Positions 50,878 to 63,037 of a stretch of DNA of 64,000 nt are shown here, one piece after another. The first letter of the stretch is position 1, and each line of letters opens with the position of its first letter. The notes beneath the pieces were generated by a model, which worked only from the letters and a program-made list of their open reading frames with translations, did not search any database and was not told the DNA's origin. A program made the translations under genes and the position numbers. The stretch comes from Streptomyces capitiformicae (GTDB taxonomy: Bacteria; Actinomycetota; Actinomycetes; Streptomycetales; Streptomycetaceae), in contig NZ_CP022161.1 in assembly GCF_002214185.1 (NCBI RefSeq), forward strand, positions 10,909,957 through 10,973,956. The letters are read 5' to 3'.

Positions 50878-51770
50878 ACATGTCACGGGTTGGACGACAT
50901 CCACATCGGTCAACTCGGCACCGGAGCGGACGATGTCGGTCAGCGACCAGTCCACGAACGGATCAAGCGCGTCCTCACACGCCTGCATGGAGGCGGCGAA
51001 CACGGGCGAGGCATCCATCAACTCCCGCCCCATACCGGCCCATTGAGCCCCCTGCCCCGGGAACACGAACACCACGCCACCACCCACAGGTGCGACTCGC
51101 CCCTGCACCACGGACGCCGGCATCGCATCACCGCTCGCAGCCAACCCCTCAAGGCCGGCGGTCAGTTCCTTGCGCCCCTCGCCCAGGACGACGGCCCGCT
51201 GCTCGAAGGCCGTACGAGTCGCCGCCAGCGACCACGCCACATCCACCGGCCGTACGTCATCCCCGGCCGACTCCACGAACGAGGCCAACCGCCCGGCCTG
51301 CGCGGCCAGCCCGTCCGCACCGCGCCCGGACACCATCCACGGCACCACACCACCCTCGGCGAACACCGAAGCAGCAGCCGCACCGTCGCCACCGGCCCCA
51401 GCCTCCGCCTCGGGCACATCCGCCCCACGCGGCGCCTCCTCCAGCACCACGTGCGCGTTGGTCCCACTGATCCCGAACGACGACACACCCGCACGGCGCG
51501 GACGCCCCTCGGCCTGTGGCCACTCCACAGGTTCGGTCAGCAGGGACACCGCACCCGACGACCAGTCCACATGAGGGGTCGGCTCGTCGACGTTGAGGGT
51601 CTGCGGCAGCACACTGTGGCGCATGGCCATGACCATCTTGATGACCCCGGCGACCCCGGCGGCAGCCTGCGTGTGCCCGATGTTCGACTTCAACGAGCCC
51701 AGCCACAACGGCTGTTCCGCGTCCCTGTCCTGCCCGTAGGTGGCGAGCAGTGCCTGTGCCTCGATGGGGT
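50878..51770 (-). CDS. Type I PKS: KS C-terminus and AT N-terminus (partial)
   Basis: Read leftwards. It starts [20 protein letters not shown], the KS second-His segment follows ([20 protein letters not shown]), then [18 protein letters not shown], the KS-AT linker, and the AT beginning [20 protein letters not shown]. It is cut near VTC before the AT serine motif. The right 83 bp (51688-51770) are the reverse complement of 60729-60811, where an alternative KS end begins. Two modules therefore share this entry point. Confidence 0.92.
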
Positions 51771-52636
<866 letters not shown>

Positions 52637-53501
52637 GTCTCGTGCCGCGCCACCACGTCATCCAGGGCCACCTGCAACGCATCGGCGTCCACCGCCTCGG
52701 CCAGCCGCAGCACCACCGGGATGTTGTAGGAAGCCCGCTCGGTCTCCTCCATCCGGTTGAGGAACCAGAGCCGGGCCTGTGCGTTCGAGAGCGGAATGCG
52801 CGCCGGGCGGGGCTCGGTGCGCACCAGCGGCGGGAGTGCGGTGGCGGGCAGGGCCCCGCCCAGCCGCTCGGCCAACGCGGCCACCGTCGGCGCCTCGAAG
52901 ACGTCCCGGACACCGACCCCCTCCCCCAACTCGGCCCGAACCGCCCCGACCAGCCGCATCGCCAGCAGCGAATGACCACCGAGGTCGAAGAAGCTCTCGT
53001 CGATGCCCGGCTCATGCTCGGCGCCCAGCACCTCGGCGAAGATCCGGCACAGGGCCTCTTCGCGGGGCGTGCGCGGAGCCCTGGCGGTGGCGGTGGTGTA
53101 GGTGTCGGGCGCGGGCAGGGCACGCCGGTCGAGCTTGCCGTTGGGGGTGAGCGGGAGGGTGTCGAGCACTACCAGCGCGGAGGGGACGAGGTACACGGGC
53201 AGGTGGGCGGCGGCGTACGCCCGCAGCTCGGCCGGATCGAGGCCCGCACCTGTGCCGGTCCCGGTCCCCGCGTCGTCGCTGGGGACGAGGTAGGCGACCA
53301 GGCGCTGGTCGCCGGGGTTGTCCTCGCGCAGCAGCACCGCGGCCTGCGCGATATCCGGGCGACGGGTGAAGTGCGCCTCGACCTCGGCGGGCTCGATACG
53401 GAAACCGCGCAGCTTGATCTGGTCGTCGGTACGGCCCAGGAACTCCAGCCGCCCCTCACCCCGCTCGTCGTACTGCCAGCGGCCCAGATCACCCGTGCGG
53501 T
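52637..53501 (-). CDS. NRPS: adenylation end, carrier protein, condensation start (partial)
   Basis: Read leftwards. Adenylation C-subdomain from [20 protein letters not shown] and IKLRGFRIEPAEVE to the A10 lysine in NGKLDRRALP. A PCP follows with the phosphopantetheine serine in FFDLGGHSLLAMRLVGAVRA, then the condensation domain start (IPLSNAQARLWFLNRMEE). Both ends overlap other pieces by 83 bp: 62954-63036 upstream (A-domain core) and 7284-7366 downstream (rest of the condensation domain). The rebuilt order is A-PCP-C-A. Confidence 0.94.
53419..53501. repeat. 83-bp joint repeat, partner 62954-63036 (inverted)
   Basis: Exact reverse complement of 62954-63036, in the NRPS adenylation domain around the TGDLGRW motif. 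It directly abuts the metH repeat starting at 53502, showing two piece ends placed back to back with no spacer. Confidence 0.92.
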
Positions 53502-55096
<1,595 letters not shown>

Positions 55097-55109
<13 letters not shown>

Positions 55110-55179
55110 CAAACAGCCAGCACAACCAACCCGAGCAGCAGGCCGCCCACGACACCGCGGGCGGCCTGCTGCTCGACTC
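55097..55179. repeat. 83-bp joint repeat, partner 63785-63867 (direct)
   Basis: Exact copy of 63785-63867, covering the last codons of the SGNH gene and its terminator. The true downstream DNA of this gene is therefore at 63868-64000, not the histidine kinase that follows here. Confidence 0.93.
55133..55174. terminator. Strong stem-loop terminator of the SGNH-hydrolase gene
   Basis: A perfect 16-bp stem, GAGCAGCAGGCCGCCC (55133-55148) and GGGCGGCCTGCTGCTC (55159-55174), with a 10-nt loop, 23 bp after the stop codon. A second copy at 63821-63862 belongs to the repeated joint segment. Confidence 0.88.
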
Positions 55180-55846
55180 CGAGGGCCTCCTTGCCGGTGG
55201 CGTCGATGGTGTCGAGTGCGGTCCGCGCGGTGCGGCGGTCGGTGTCGAAGACGAACCGGGCGAGACCGGTCTGCACGGAGATCACGGACATGTGGTGGGC
55301 GACCACGTCGTGCAGTTCGCGGGCGATCCGGCCGCGTTCCTCGGCCACCGCACGCCGGGCCCGCTCGGCCTGCTCCCGGCGCAGCTGCCGGGTCAGCTCG
55401 GCCGAGCGGCGGGCGAGCACCCCGAACCGCCACAGCACCGCCGGGTAGACCACGGCCTGCCCCAGGACGGATGGCCAGGAGTCGGTGTGGGTCACCGCGC
55501 CCGCGTAGATCCAGACCCCGCCCATCAGGGCCGCGCACGGCACGGAGATCGACACAGGGCGCAGGGAGGCGACGGTGTAGACGGCGAGCATGGGGCCGAA
55601 GCTGCACACCACGGGCCAGTAGCCCGCGGTGATGTACACCAGCCAGGTCGCGTGCACGAGCAAGCAGACCACGACAGAGGCCCGGACGCGCAGCACGAGC
55701 GGCAGGTGGACCAGGACCACCAGCGCATAGGCGGTCGTATCGAGTGGGTGCTGCCCCTGGCGCGCGGCCTCCGGTCCCAGCAACACGGCCACACTGGTCA
55801 GCGCCGCAGCCAGCAGCACGTCGACTGCGAGGGGGCGGATCCGCAT
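55180..55846 (-). CDS. Sensor histidine kinase, N-terminal part (HisKA_3 family)
   Basis: Membrane sensor of the NarL/DesK class. Five or six hydrophobic helices (LAVDVLLAAALTSVAVLL, LVVLVHLPLVLRVRASVVVC...) lead into a coiled coil and the dimerisation box RGRIARELHDVVAHHMSVIS with the phospho-accepting His. It stops at DATGKEAL before the ATPase domain. ATG 55846 is a reasonable start, though the frame is open further to 55942. The partner response regulator is not in the window. Left end: joint at 55179/55180. Confidence 0.9.
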
Positions 55847-56008
55847 CGCAGCAGGGTAAGGCCGGTTCCGGCAGATGGGCGTCAAACTCCTGCGGTACCA
55901 CGGAAGTTGCAGCAACCGCGCGGCTACCGCGCTGGTCTGCACAGGAGTTCAACCCCGTGTGCGACGCGGGTCGTACGCGGCGGACCGTACGTTCTGGGAA
56001 CACAAGGA
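55847..56008. other. Upstream of histidine kinase; joint to IS630 piece
   Basis: About 160 bp with no supported gene. The plus strand ends in a short open frame before the IS630 transposase piece begins at about 56009. Confidence 0.3.
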
Positions 56009-56806
56009 CGACGGCAGGAAGTGCAGCTCGATGCGGTCCGGGTGATCGGCGAGCCATGCGCGGACCTTGCGGGAGCGGTGCGCGGAGTGGCCGTCCACGA
56101 CGAGGTGCACCTTGCGGTCGAAGTGGCCTGCGAGCCGGTCCAGGAAGCGGCACATGACGTCGGCGTCGAAGGTCTCGGTGAACACCATGAAGTGCATGCG
56201 GCCCTTGGTGCTGATCGCGGACATCGCGTTGACCGAGAACCGGTTGCCCGAGCGGCGCACGACAGGGGTGCACCCTTTGGCGCCCCAGGTGCGGCCGGTG
56301 ACCTGGTCGGAACGGATGCCGACCTGGTCGGCGAAGAGCACCTCGCCGCCCTCGGCCTTCGCCCTGGCCCGGATCGCCGGCCAGGTCTCCTCCCGCCAGA
56401 CACGGACCGCTTCCGCGTCCTGCTCGACGGCCCGCTTGTCCGGACGCTGGAAGGACAGCCCCCAGCGGCGCAGGTACTTGCCCACCCCTTGCTCGGTCAG
56501 CCGCACCCGGTACAACTTCGCGATCAGATCCCCGACCCCGGCCCGCGTCCACAGCTGCCCTGCCAGCCCCAGGTCACAGGGGCGGTGATCCAGTACGGCC
56601 TGCCGGATCGCCTCCTGCTCGACCGCATCGAGAACCTGATGCTCACCGACCCGGCGTCCACGCGGCTGAGCCACGAGCGCTTCGCGCCCACCTGCCAGCC
56701 ACTTCGCCCACCAGTTGTCCACGGCCTTGAGCGAGACCTGGAACACCGCCGCGACGTCCTCACGAGTCCGGCCGGCCACCAACGCGGCCACCGCCCGCAG
56801 CCGAAG
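56009..56806 (-). pseudogene. IS630-family transposase (both ends missing)
   Basis: Helix-turn-helix part (LRAVAALVAGRTREDVAAVF, LVAQPRGRRVGEHQVLDAVE), winged helix (GVGKYLRRWGLSFQRPDKRA) and DDE_3 core: VLFADQVGIRSDQVTGRTWG (first Asp) and VHLVVDGHSAHRSRKVRAWL (second Asp). It ends at ELHFLPS just before the SPELNP.E segment with the third acidic residue. The right end joins metH at 56806/56807. Confidence 0.88.
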
Positions 56807-57610
56807 CGGGTGACGGCGCTTGAGCTCACGGATCGCCTCGATGGTGGCGATGCCATCGCCCCGGGACTCCTCCTGACCGGTACAGATCGTGAACGTCAGG
56901 GTGTCGATGAGGATGTCCGACTCCAGGATCCCCCAGTTGCCCGTCAGATCGGCGATCAGCCGTTCGGCGATGGCGACCTTCTTCTCCGGCGTACGGGCCT
57001 GACCCTCCTCATCGATGGTCAGCGCGATCAGCGCCGCCCCGTGTTCCTGGGCGAGACGGGTGACCTTCGCGAACCGGGACTCCGGGCCGTCACCGTCCTC
57101 GTAGTTGACCGAGTTGATGACCGCACGCCCACCGAGCTTCTCCAACCCCGCCTGGATGACCGGCACTTCGGTCGAGTCCAGCACGATCGGCAGCGTGGAG
57201 GCGGTGGCGAACCGGCCCGCCAGCTCCGCCATGTCAGCGACACCGTCACGGCCCACATAGTCCACACACAGGTCGAGCATGTGCGCGCCCTCACGGATCT
57301 GGTCCCGGGCCATCTCCACACAGTCGTCCCAGCGGCCCTCCAGCATCGCCTCACGGAACTTCTTCGACCCGTTGGCGTTCGTACGCTCCCCGATCGCCAA
57401 GTACGAAGTGTCCTGACGGAACGGCACCGTCTGATAGAGGGAAGCCGCCCCCGGCTCGGGACGTGGCTGGCGAGGTGCGGGCGTGAGGTCCCGGACCCGC
57501 TCGACAACCTGCCGCAAATGCTCCGGCGTCGTCCCGCAGCAACCACCGATGAGGGACAGACCGTACTCGTGGACGAAGTTCTCCTGGGCGTCGGCGAGTC
57601 CCTGGAGGGC
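56807..57610 (-). CDS. metH: Methionine synthase, homocysteine-domain end and pterin domain
   Basis: Read leftwards: ENFVHEYGLSLIGGCCGTTP carries the two adjacent zinc-ligand cysteines of the homocysteine domain. The pterin-binding barrel follows: YLAIGERTNANGSKKFREAM, MLDLCVDYVGRDGVADMAEL, IVLDSTEVPVIQAGLEKLGG, RAVINSVNYEDGDGPESRF, LIALTIDEEGQARTPEKKVA. The left 83 bp (56807-56889) continue at 3745. The first ~280 residues of the protein are missing beyond ~57610. Confidence 0.95.
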
Positions 57611-57616
57611 CGCACC

Positions 57617-57664
57617 TCCCAGCCGATCGACTTCATCACCACAAACGGCCGTTCCACGGCCTGA
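57617..57664 (+). CDS. C-terminal tail of an unidentified gene
   Basis: A short open end, QPIDFITTNGRSTA-stop (stop at 57662-57664), 18 bp before the deacylase start. It suggests an upstream co-transcribed gene whose body is not present. Confidence 0.4.
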   Translation, partial: SQPIDFITTNGRSTA

Positions 57665-57682
57665 GTCAGAAAGAGAAAACCC

Positions 57683-58400
57683 ATGACCCTGACCATCGGC
57701 GCGCTGAGGGCTGAGCCCGGCCAGAAGACCCGCGGGAGCCTGCCCGCCGACCTGGGCACCACGACGGTGGAGGTTCCCCTGATCCTCGTCAATGGCTCCC
57801 GCCCGGGCCCGAGGGTCGTGATCACCGGTGGTGTCCACGGCGGCGAGTTCATCGGCGTCGACGCCACCACCCGCCTGGCCGGGCTGCTGGAACCGGACGA
57901 GGTCGCCGGCCAGGTGGTGATCTGCCCCGTGGCCAATCCGCCGGCCGTCTACGGGGGCAGGCTCAACATCTCCCCGCTGGACGGCGTCAACATCAACCGC
58001 GTCTTCCCCGGCGACAAGGACGGCGGCCCCACCGACCGGATGGCGGCCTGGCTGTTCGAGCACCTGATCGACGGCGCCGACGCCTACGTGGACCTGCACA
58101 GCGGCGGCATCGACCAGCATCTGCTCGACTTCGTCGGCTACCGCCTGACCGGCGACGACGCTCTGGACGCGAAGAACAGGGCGATGGCCCACGCGGTCGG
58201 ATACGAGCTGGTCATCTTCGGCACCAGCGCCGACGGCGGCAACAGCCACGCCGCGGCGAACCGGCAGGGTGTCCCCGCGATCCTCGTCGAGACCGGCCAA
58301 CTCGGCGACCGCGACCCCGCCACCGTGCGCAGGCTGCTCGACGCCCTGTACCGTCTCCTGCACCACCTCGGTGCCATCGAGGCGTCCCCCACCGAGACCG
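57683..58400 (+). CDS. Succinylglutamate desuccinylase/aspartoacylase-family deacylase (C-terminus cut)
   Basis: Zinc deacylase of the AstE/AspA group in the M14 clan. ATG 57683 follows GAAAGAG. Zinc ligands: His and Glu in ITGGVHGGEFIGVDA, third His in AYVDLHSGGIDQHLLDFVGY. The catalytic Glu is in ILVETGQLG. About 240 residues are present, missing roughly the last quarter at the joint near 58402. It removes an acyl group from an amino acid or small amide; the substrate cannot be read here. Confidence 0.85.
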
Positions 58401-58403
58401 TGT

Positions 58404-58507
58404 GCCATGACCACCACGGGGCGCCGACCCCCGCCCTCGGGCAGGTACAGCCAGGCGTGACACTCGTCCGGCCCCGAAGGAAACGTCACATTCAATCGGT
58501 CGGTCAT
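58404..58507 (-). CDS. Alpha/beta hydrolase, first ~35 codons
   Basis: MTDRLNVTFPSGPDECHAWL, YLPEGGGRRPVVVMAHGLGG: the first strands and oxyanion loop (HGLGG) of a dienelactone-hydrolase-like alpha/beta hydrolase. It is cut at the joint near 58403. GGAGGT lies just upstream of ATG 58507. The promoter region contains a clear inverted-repeat operator (58563-58588). Confidence 0.75.
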
Positions 58508-58562
58508 CGGACCTCCGTAACACGGCTCGCATCGTTGGGCTCGCGGATACTTGGAACTGCTT

Positions 58563-58588
58563 CCAATGTTGGAAGTTAATCCAACATT
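58563..58588. promoter_or_regulatory. Perfect inverted-repeat operator upstream of the hydrolase
   Basis: CAATGTTGG-AAGTTAAT-CCAACATTG: 9-bp arms and an 8-bp AT-rich spacer, 55 bp upstream of the minus-strand hydrolase start. Symmetry and size suit a TetR-family dimer. The repressor gene is not in view. Confidence 0.7.
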
Positions 58589-58785
58589 GCGGGGCTGTAA
58601 AGCAAACCGACGGCAACGAACCCGTCACGTCTCCGCTGGGTTCTGAGCCACGCCCTACTTCAGCGCCGCACCGGGCGAAGAACGGCCGACGGTTCGAGTG
58701 CGCGGGGTGTGTCCGACAGGTGATCGCTCGGGGCCAGGCCGAGCTGTGCCCTTTGACGTGCCGAGGGGGCGGCGCAAGCTTGCCC
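58589..58785. other. Intergenic, no gene seen
   Basis: About 200 bp beyond the operator with no supported frame. It ends at a joint to the aldehyde dehydrogenase fragment close to 58786. Confidence 0.35.
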
Positions 58786-59173
58786 CCTATTGGGGGCGGA
58801 CGAGGATTTGTGGGACGCAGCCCGCGAGGCGCGCCTGATCCCGCCGACGCTGCTGATCGACGTCCCCGACGACGCGGAGATCACCCGCGAGGAGATCTTC
58901 GGACCGGTGCTGACCATCCACCCCTACGACGATCTGGCCGAGGCGATCGCGTTCGTCAACGACCGTCCGGCCGCTCTGGCGGCGTATTGGTACGGCGAGG
59001 ACGGCGACGACTTCCGCCGCTTCCTGCAGCACACCACCTCCGGCGGTGTCACCCGCAACGACGGCCTCCTGCACGCCTCCCTCAGCAACGCCCCGTTCGG
59101 CGGAGTGGGAGGCTCCGGCACAGGCGCCTACGGCGGCAAGGCCGGCTTCGACGAGTTCACCTACCGGCGCACC
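58786..59173 (+). CDS. Aldehyde dehydrogenase, C-terminal part
   Basis: About 125 residues of the NAD(P)-dependent ALDH superfamily: LIPPTLLIDVPDDAEITREE, IFGPVLTIHPYDDLAEAIAF (the EIFGPVL motif), FVNDRPAALAAYWYGEDGDD, SGGVTRNDGLLHASLSNAPF, GGVGGSGTGAYGGKAGFDEF. The pattern is closest to the coniferyl-aldehyde dehydrogenase subgroup. The N-terminal cofactor domain and catalytic Cys are missing. The right end runs into PKS at about 59173. Confidence 0.85.
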
Positions 59174-59953
59174 ACCACCAGATCCCACAACTCACCCGGC
59201 GAACCCACCCCACCCGGGAAACGGCACGCCATACCCACGATCACCACCGGATCGTCCGTCAACGGCATCGTGCGCACGGGGGTTTGGGCCGCCGCCTGAG
59301 GCGTCCCCGACCACTCGGTCCAGAGGTGAGCTGCGAGTTCGTTCGGGGTGGGGTAGTCGAACACCAGTGACGGGGGCAGTGCAAAGCCGGTCTCCGCGCC
59401 CAGACGATTGCGGAACTGCACCGCGGACAGGGAGTCGAAGCCCAGATCCTTGAACGCACGCCCGGGTACGACCGTCTCCACCGACGCGTGCCCCAACACC
59501 AGCGCAGCCTGCTCCCGAACCAGTGCGAGTAGCAGCGCCCGCTGGTCCGACTCCGACTGCCCCGACAGCCGGGCGCGTAGATCATCGGAGCCCACATCCG
59601 CCGTGGGCTCCGCCTTCCGGGCCGCCTGGACCTGCGGAACCTCGTCGAACAGGGCACTGCTGCGGCTGCGGGTCAAGGCCAGCAGGAAACGTTCCCAGTC
59701 GACCTCGGCGACCGTGAGCAGCCCCTCGTCCTCGGCGATCACACGCCCCAGCTCACGCATCGCGCCCGACGCTCGCATCGGCTTCACGCCCAGCCGCCGC
59801 ATACGCCCGGCCACCGCCTCATCAGCAGCCATCCCGGCATCCGCCCACGGACCCCACGCCACACACGAGCCGACCAGCCCCCGCGCACGCCGCCGCTCGA
59901 CCAACGCCTCCAACGCGGCATTCGCCGCCGCATAGTTGCCCTGACCCTCACCA
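59173..59953 (-). CDS. Type I PKS: KR end, ACP, start of KS (partial)
   Basis: Read leftwards: GQGNYAAANAALEALVERRR (KR catalytic region end), ACP with FKDLGFDSLSAVQFRNRLGA, linker, and the first ~25 residues of a KS ([20 protein letters not shown]). The first and last 84 bp (59870-59953 and 59173-59256) equal parts of the longer piece at 12495-14180, so this is an alternative module between the same flanking k-mers. The two differ by many substitutions inside. Confidence 0.92.
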
Positions 59954-60728
59954 GGAGTTGCCGCTCGCCCTGTCGCACGACGACGAGGAGATGGTGTTCT
60001 CCGGCAGCGCGGTCGTCGACTGGGACAACACCACCGGGTTCGGCACGAAGAAGAACCCGCCCATGGTGGCGATCTACACCAGCGCCTACAAGAACGGCGG
60101 CAAGCAGGCCCAGTCGCTCGCCTACAGCACCGACCGCGGCCGCACCTGGACCAAGTACCAGGGCAATCCCGTCATCGACATCGGCTCCAACAACTTCCGC
60201 GACCCCAAGGTCCAGTGGCACGCACCCACCAAGAGCTGGCTGATGACCGTGTCGCTGTCCGCCGAGCACAAGGTGCAGTTCTACTCGTCCAAGAACCTCA
60301 AGGACTGGAAGCTGCTCAGCGAGTTCGGGCCGGCCGGTGCGACGGGCGGCGTCTGGGAGTGCCCCGACCTGTTCCCCCTCGCGGTCGACGGCGACAAGGA
60401 CAACATCAAGTGGGTCCTGGTCGTCAACATCAACCCCGGTGGTATCGCCGGTGGTTCGGCCGCCCAGTACTTCATCGGCGATTTCGACGGCGAGAAGTTC
60501 ACCGCCGAGGACAAGGACAGCTACACCCCGCCCACCGGCACGGTGATGCAGGGCTTCGAGGGCACCGACTTCGGTGAGTGGGCGGCCACCGGCACCGCCT
60601 TCGGCCAGGGACCGGCAACCGGTGCGGTGGACGGGCAGGGAGCCGTCTCCGGCTTCGACGGCAAGGGCCTCGCCAACAGCTTCCACGGCGGCGACGGCAC
60701 CACCGGCACCCTCACCTCCCCCGAATTC
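59954..60728 (+). CDS. GH32 fructan hydrolase (levanase-type), internal part
   Basis: Five-bladed-propeller GH32 enzyme cleaving beta-fructofuranosyl bonds. Blades show [39 protein letters not shown], the transition-state motif [11 protein letters not shown] (RDP) and the acid/base motif [20 protein letters not shown] (EC). The end ([20 protein letters not shown]) is the start of a lectin-like linker or module typical of secreted levanases. The nucleophile region (WMNDPN) is missing at the left joint. Confidence 0.9.
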
Positions 60729-61502
60729 ACCCCATCGAGGCACAGGCACTGCTCGCCACCTACGGGCAGGACAGGGACGCGGAACAGCCGTTGTGGCTGG
60801 GCTCGTTGAAGGCCAACATCGGTCATCTTCAGGCGAGTTCGGGTGTCGCCGGGGTCATCAAGATGGTCATGGCGATGCGCCACGGTGTGCTGCCCAGGCT
60901 GCTGCACCTGGACGAGCCGACGCCGCACGTCGACTGGTCCTCCGGAACGGTGGAACTCCTCGCGGACACCCAGCGGTGGCCCGAGACGGATCGCCCGCGT
61001 CGTGCGGGTGTCTCGTCCTTCGGCGGCAGCGGGACGAACGCGCATGTGCTGCTGGAGGAGGCCCCGGCGCCTGGCACCGCCGACACGGAGGAGACCTCGG
61101 AGCCCGCCGATGACGCTGCCACCGCTTCGGTGTTCGCCGAGGGGGGTGTGGTGCCGTGGGTCGTGTCCGGGCGCGGTGCGGACGGGCTGGCCGGGCAGGC
61201 CGGGCGGCTCGCCGCGTATGCGGAGTCGGCCGGGGATGACGTACGGCCGGTGGATGTTGCCTGGTCGCTCGCGGCGACTCGTACGGCCTTCGAGCACAGG
61301 GCGGTCGTCCTCGGGGCCGAACGGGGTGAACTCGTCGAGGGGCTTGGCACCTTGGCCTCCAGCAACGGCACGGCTCCCGGATCGGTGACCGGGAGCTTCG
61401 ATGTCGCCCCTGATGGGGTGGTGTTCGTGTTCCCGGGGCAGGGGGCTCAATGGGCCGGTATGGGGCGGGAGTTGATGGATGCCTCGCCCGTGTTCGCCGC
61501 GG
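60729..61502 (+). CDS. Type I PKS: KS C-terminus and AT N-terminus (partial)
   Basis: Begins [20 protein letters not shown] and contains the KS second-His segment [20 protein letters not shown] and [18 protein letters not shown]. The AT start follows ([20 protein letters not shown]) to SPVFAA, where it breaks. The first 83 bp equal the reverse complement of 51688-51770. It is a sister module of 50878-51770. Confidence 0.92.
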
Positions 61503-61671
61503 CGGACGCGTCTACATCTGCGGTGACGGCCGCCGCATGGCCCCCGCCGTGCGGGAGGCGTTCATGGCGATCTACCGCGACCGCACGGGCAGCGGTGATG
61601 ACGAGGCGAGCGCCTGGCTGGCCGCCCTGATCGAGTCCGGCACTTACGTCGAGGACGTCTGGGCCGGCTGA
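61500..61671 (+). CDS. CYP102-type P450 reductase, C-terminal end
   Basis: Final ~56 residues of a self-sufficient P450: [20 protein letters not shown] (NADPH-ribose loop, CGDG), [20 protein letters not shown] and the end [18 protein letters not shown], which closely follows the CYP102A1 C-terminus (...YAKDVWAG). It almost certainly completes the gene begun at 30325 and continued at 38990-41139; ~250 residues of the FAD/NADPH domain are not in the window. Two terminator hairpins follow. Confidence 0.9.
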
Positions 61672-61680
61672 CCACCCAGG

Positions 61681-61704
61681 GTGCGGTGGCCGGCGCCACC
61701 GCAC
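61681..61704. terminator. Stem-loop terminator after the P450 gene
   Basis: Arms GTGCGGTGG and CCACCGCAC (9 bp) around CCGGCG, ten bases after the P450 stop. Confidence 0.75.
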
Positions 61705-61717
61705 ACCCCGCCGACCG

Positions 61718-61761
61718 ACAGGGCCACGGACGGCCCCCTCCCCCCACGTTCGTGGCCCTGT
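61718..61761. terminator. Second stem-loop in the same intergenic region
   Basis: Arms ACAGGGCCACG (61718-61728) and CGTGGCCCTGT (61751-61761), an 11-bp perfect stem with a 22-nt loop. Tandem terminators insulate the P450 gene from the transporter. Confidence 0.7.
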
Positions 61762-61877
61762 CTCCTTCGCAACGTCCTCCCGCCCCTCCTGAACTCGTGA
61801 GGCCTCATGCTTGTCGCACACTCGGCGCGCCGCCGGGGAACGGTCGCAGTCCCCAACTCCTCGCAGAGGAGCGGTCG

Positions 61878-62275
61878 GTGAACGCGCGCAGCGGCTCCGC
61901 CCTGACCTTCGGCGTGGCGGTCGCCCTCATCGCCGGAGTGACCCTGGGCAACGGCGGAGCGAACGTGATGCCCGTCTTCGTCGACGACTTCGCCTCACGC
62001 TTCGCGCTGTCGGACTCCGCCGCCGGACTCGTCGCCGCGACCCAACTGATGGCGACCGCCGTCGTCACCCTGCTGCTGGCCAAGCGGGCCGCGCGGCCGG
62101 GGCGGGTGCTGATGACGCGCTTCGGTCTGGCGCTCGCGGGAGCCGGCTTCCTGGGCGCGGCGGCGGCCACCGGCCCGGTGACCCTGGTCCTGGCCAACCT
62201 GGTCCTCGGCGCGGGGCTCGGCGCGGTCTACGCGGCGGCCACGGCCGCGCTCGCCGCCACCGACGACGCCCCCGG
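61878..62275 (+). CDS. MFS-type transporter, N-terminal part
   Basis: GTG 61878 with GAGGAG six bases upstream. About 132 residues with four hydrophobic helices: ALTFGVAVALIAGVTLGNGG, LSDSAAGLVAATQLMATAVV, MTRFGLALAGAGFLGAAAA, VLANLVLGAGLGAVYAAAT. A basic loop (AKRAARPGRVL) follows helix 2, where MFS permeases keep their A-motif. Cut at the joint to the NRPS piece near 62275. Substrate unknown; it lies downstream of the P450 on the same piece. Confidence 0.72.
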
Positions 62276-63036
62276 CCTACGTGATCTACACCTCCGGCTC
62301 CACCGGACGCCCCAAGGGTGTTGTCGTCGAGCACCACTCGCTGGACGCCTACCTTGCCTGGGCCCGCGAGGCCTACGGCAGTGTGGCCGGCCGGGCGCTG
62401 GTCCACTCGCCGGTCTCCTTCGACCTCACCGTCACCGGCCTCTTCGCCCCGCTGACCAGCGGCGGCACCGTCCAGCTCATCGAACTCGACGACCAGGCGC
62501 CCACGGCCGGGGGGTTCGACCGTCCGAGCTTCGTCAAGGCGACCCCGAGCCACCTGGCCCTGCTGACCGCGCTGCCCGAGCGCTTCTCGCCCAGCGAGCA
62601 GTTGGTGCTCGGCGGCGAGTCCCTGATGGGCGAGGCGCTGGACGGGTGGCGGCAACGGCACCCGGGTGCCACCGTGATCAACGAGTACGGCCCGACCGAG
62701 ACCACGGTCGGCTGCACCGAGTTCCGGATCGAGCCCGGAGACACCGCTCCCTCCGGTGTGATCACCATCGGGCGCCCGATCTGGAACACCCGGATGTACG
62801 TGCTGGACGAGTCCCTGCGCGCGCTGCCGGTCGGCGCCGGCGGTGAACTCTTCATCGCCGGTGACCTGGTGACCCGCGGTTATCTCGGTCGTCCCGGGCT
62901 GACCGCTGAGCGTTTCGTGCCGGATCCGTTCGGTGCGCCGGGTGGGCGGATGTACCGCACGGGTGATCTGGGCCGCTGGCAGTACGACGAGCGGGGTGAG
63001 GGGCGGCTGGAGTTCCTGGGCCGTACCGACGACCAG
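62276..63036 (+). CDS. NRPS adenylation domain core (partial)
   Basis: From [20 protein letters not shown] (A3 phosphate loop) through [20 protein letters not shown] (A4), [28 protein letters not shown] (A5), [20 protein letters not shown] (A6) to [13 protein letters not shown] (A7) and FLGRTDDQ (A8 start). The last 83 bp equal the complement of 53419-53501, where the domain continues. The substrate-binding residues lie partly in this stretch; I make no specificity claim. Confidence 0.94.
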
Positions 63037-63037
63037 C

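Noticed and set aside
55949..58507. An 852-codon hydrolase-metH-transposase fusion
   Set aside because: It spans joints near 56806, 57610 and 58403 and mixes unrelated families, with antisense deacylase sequence in between.
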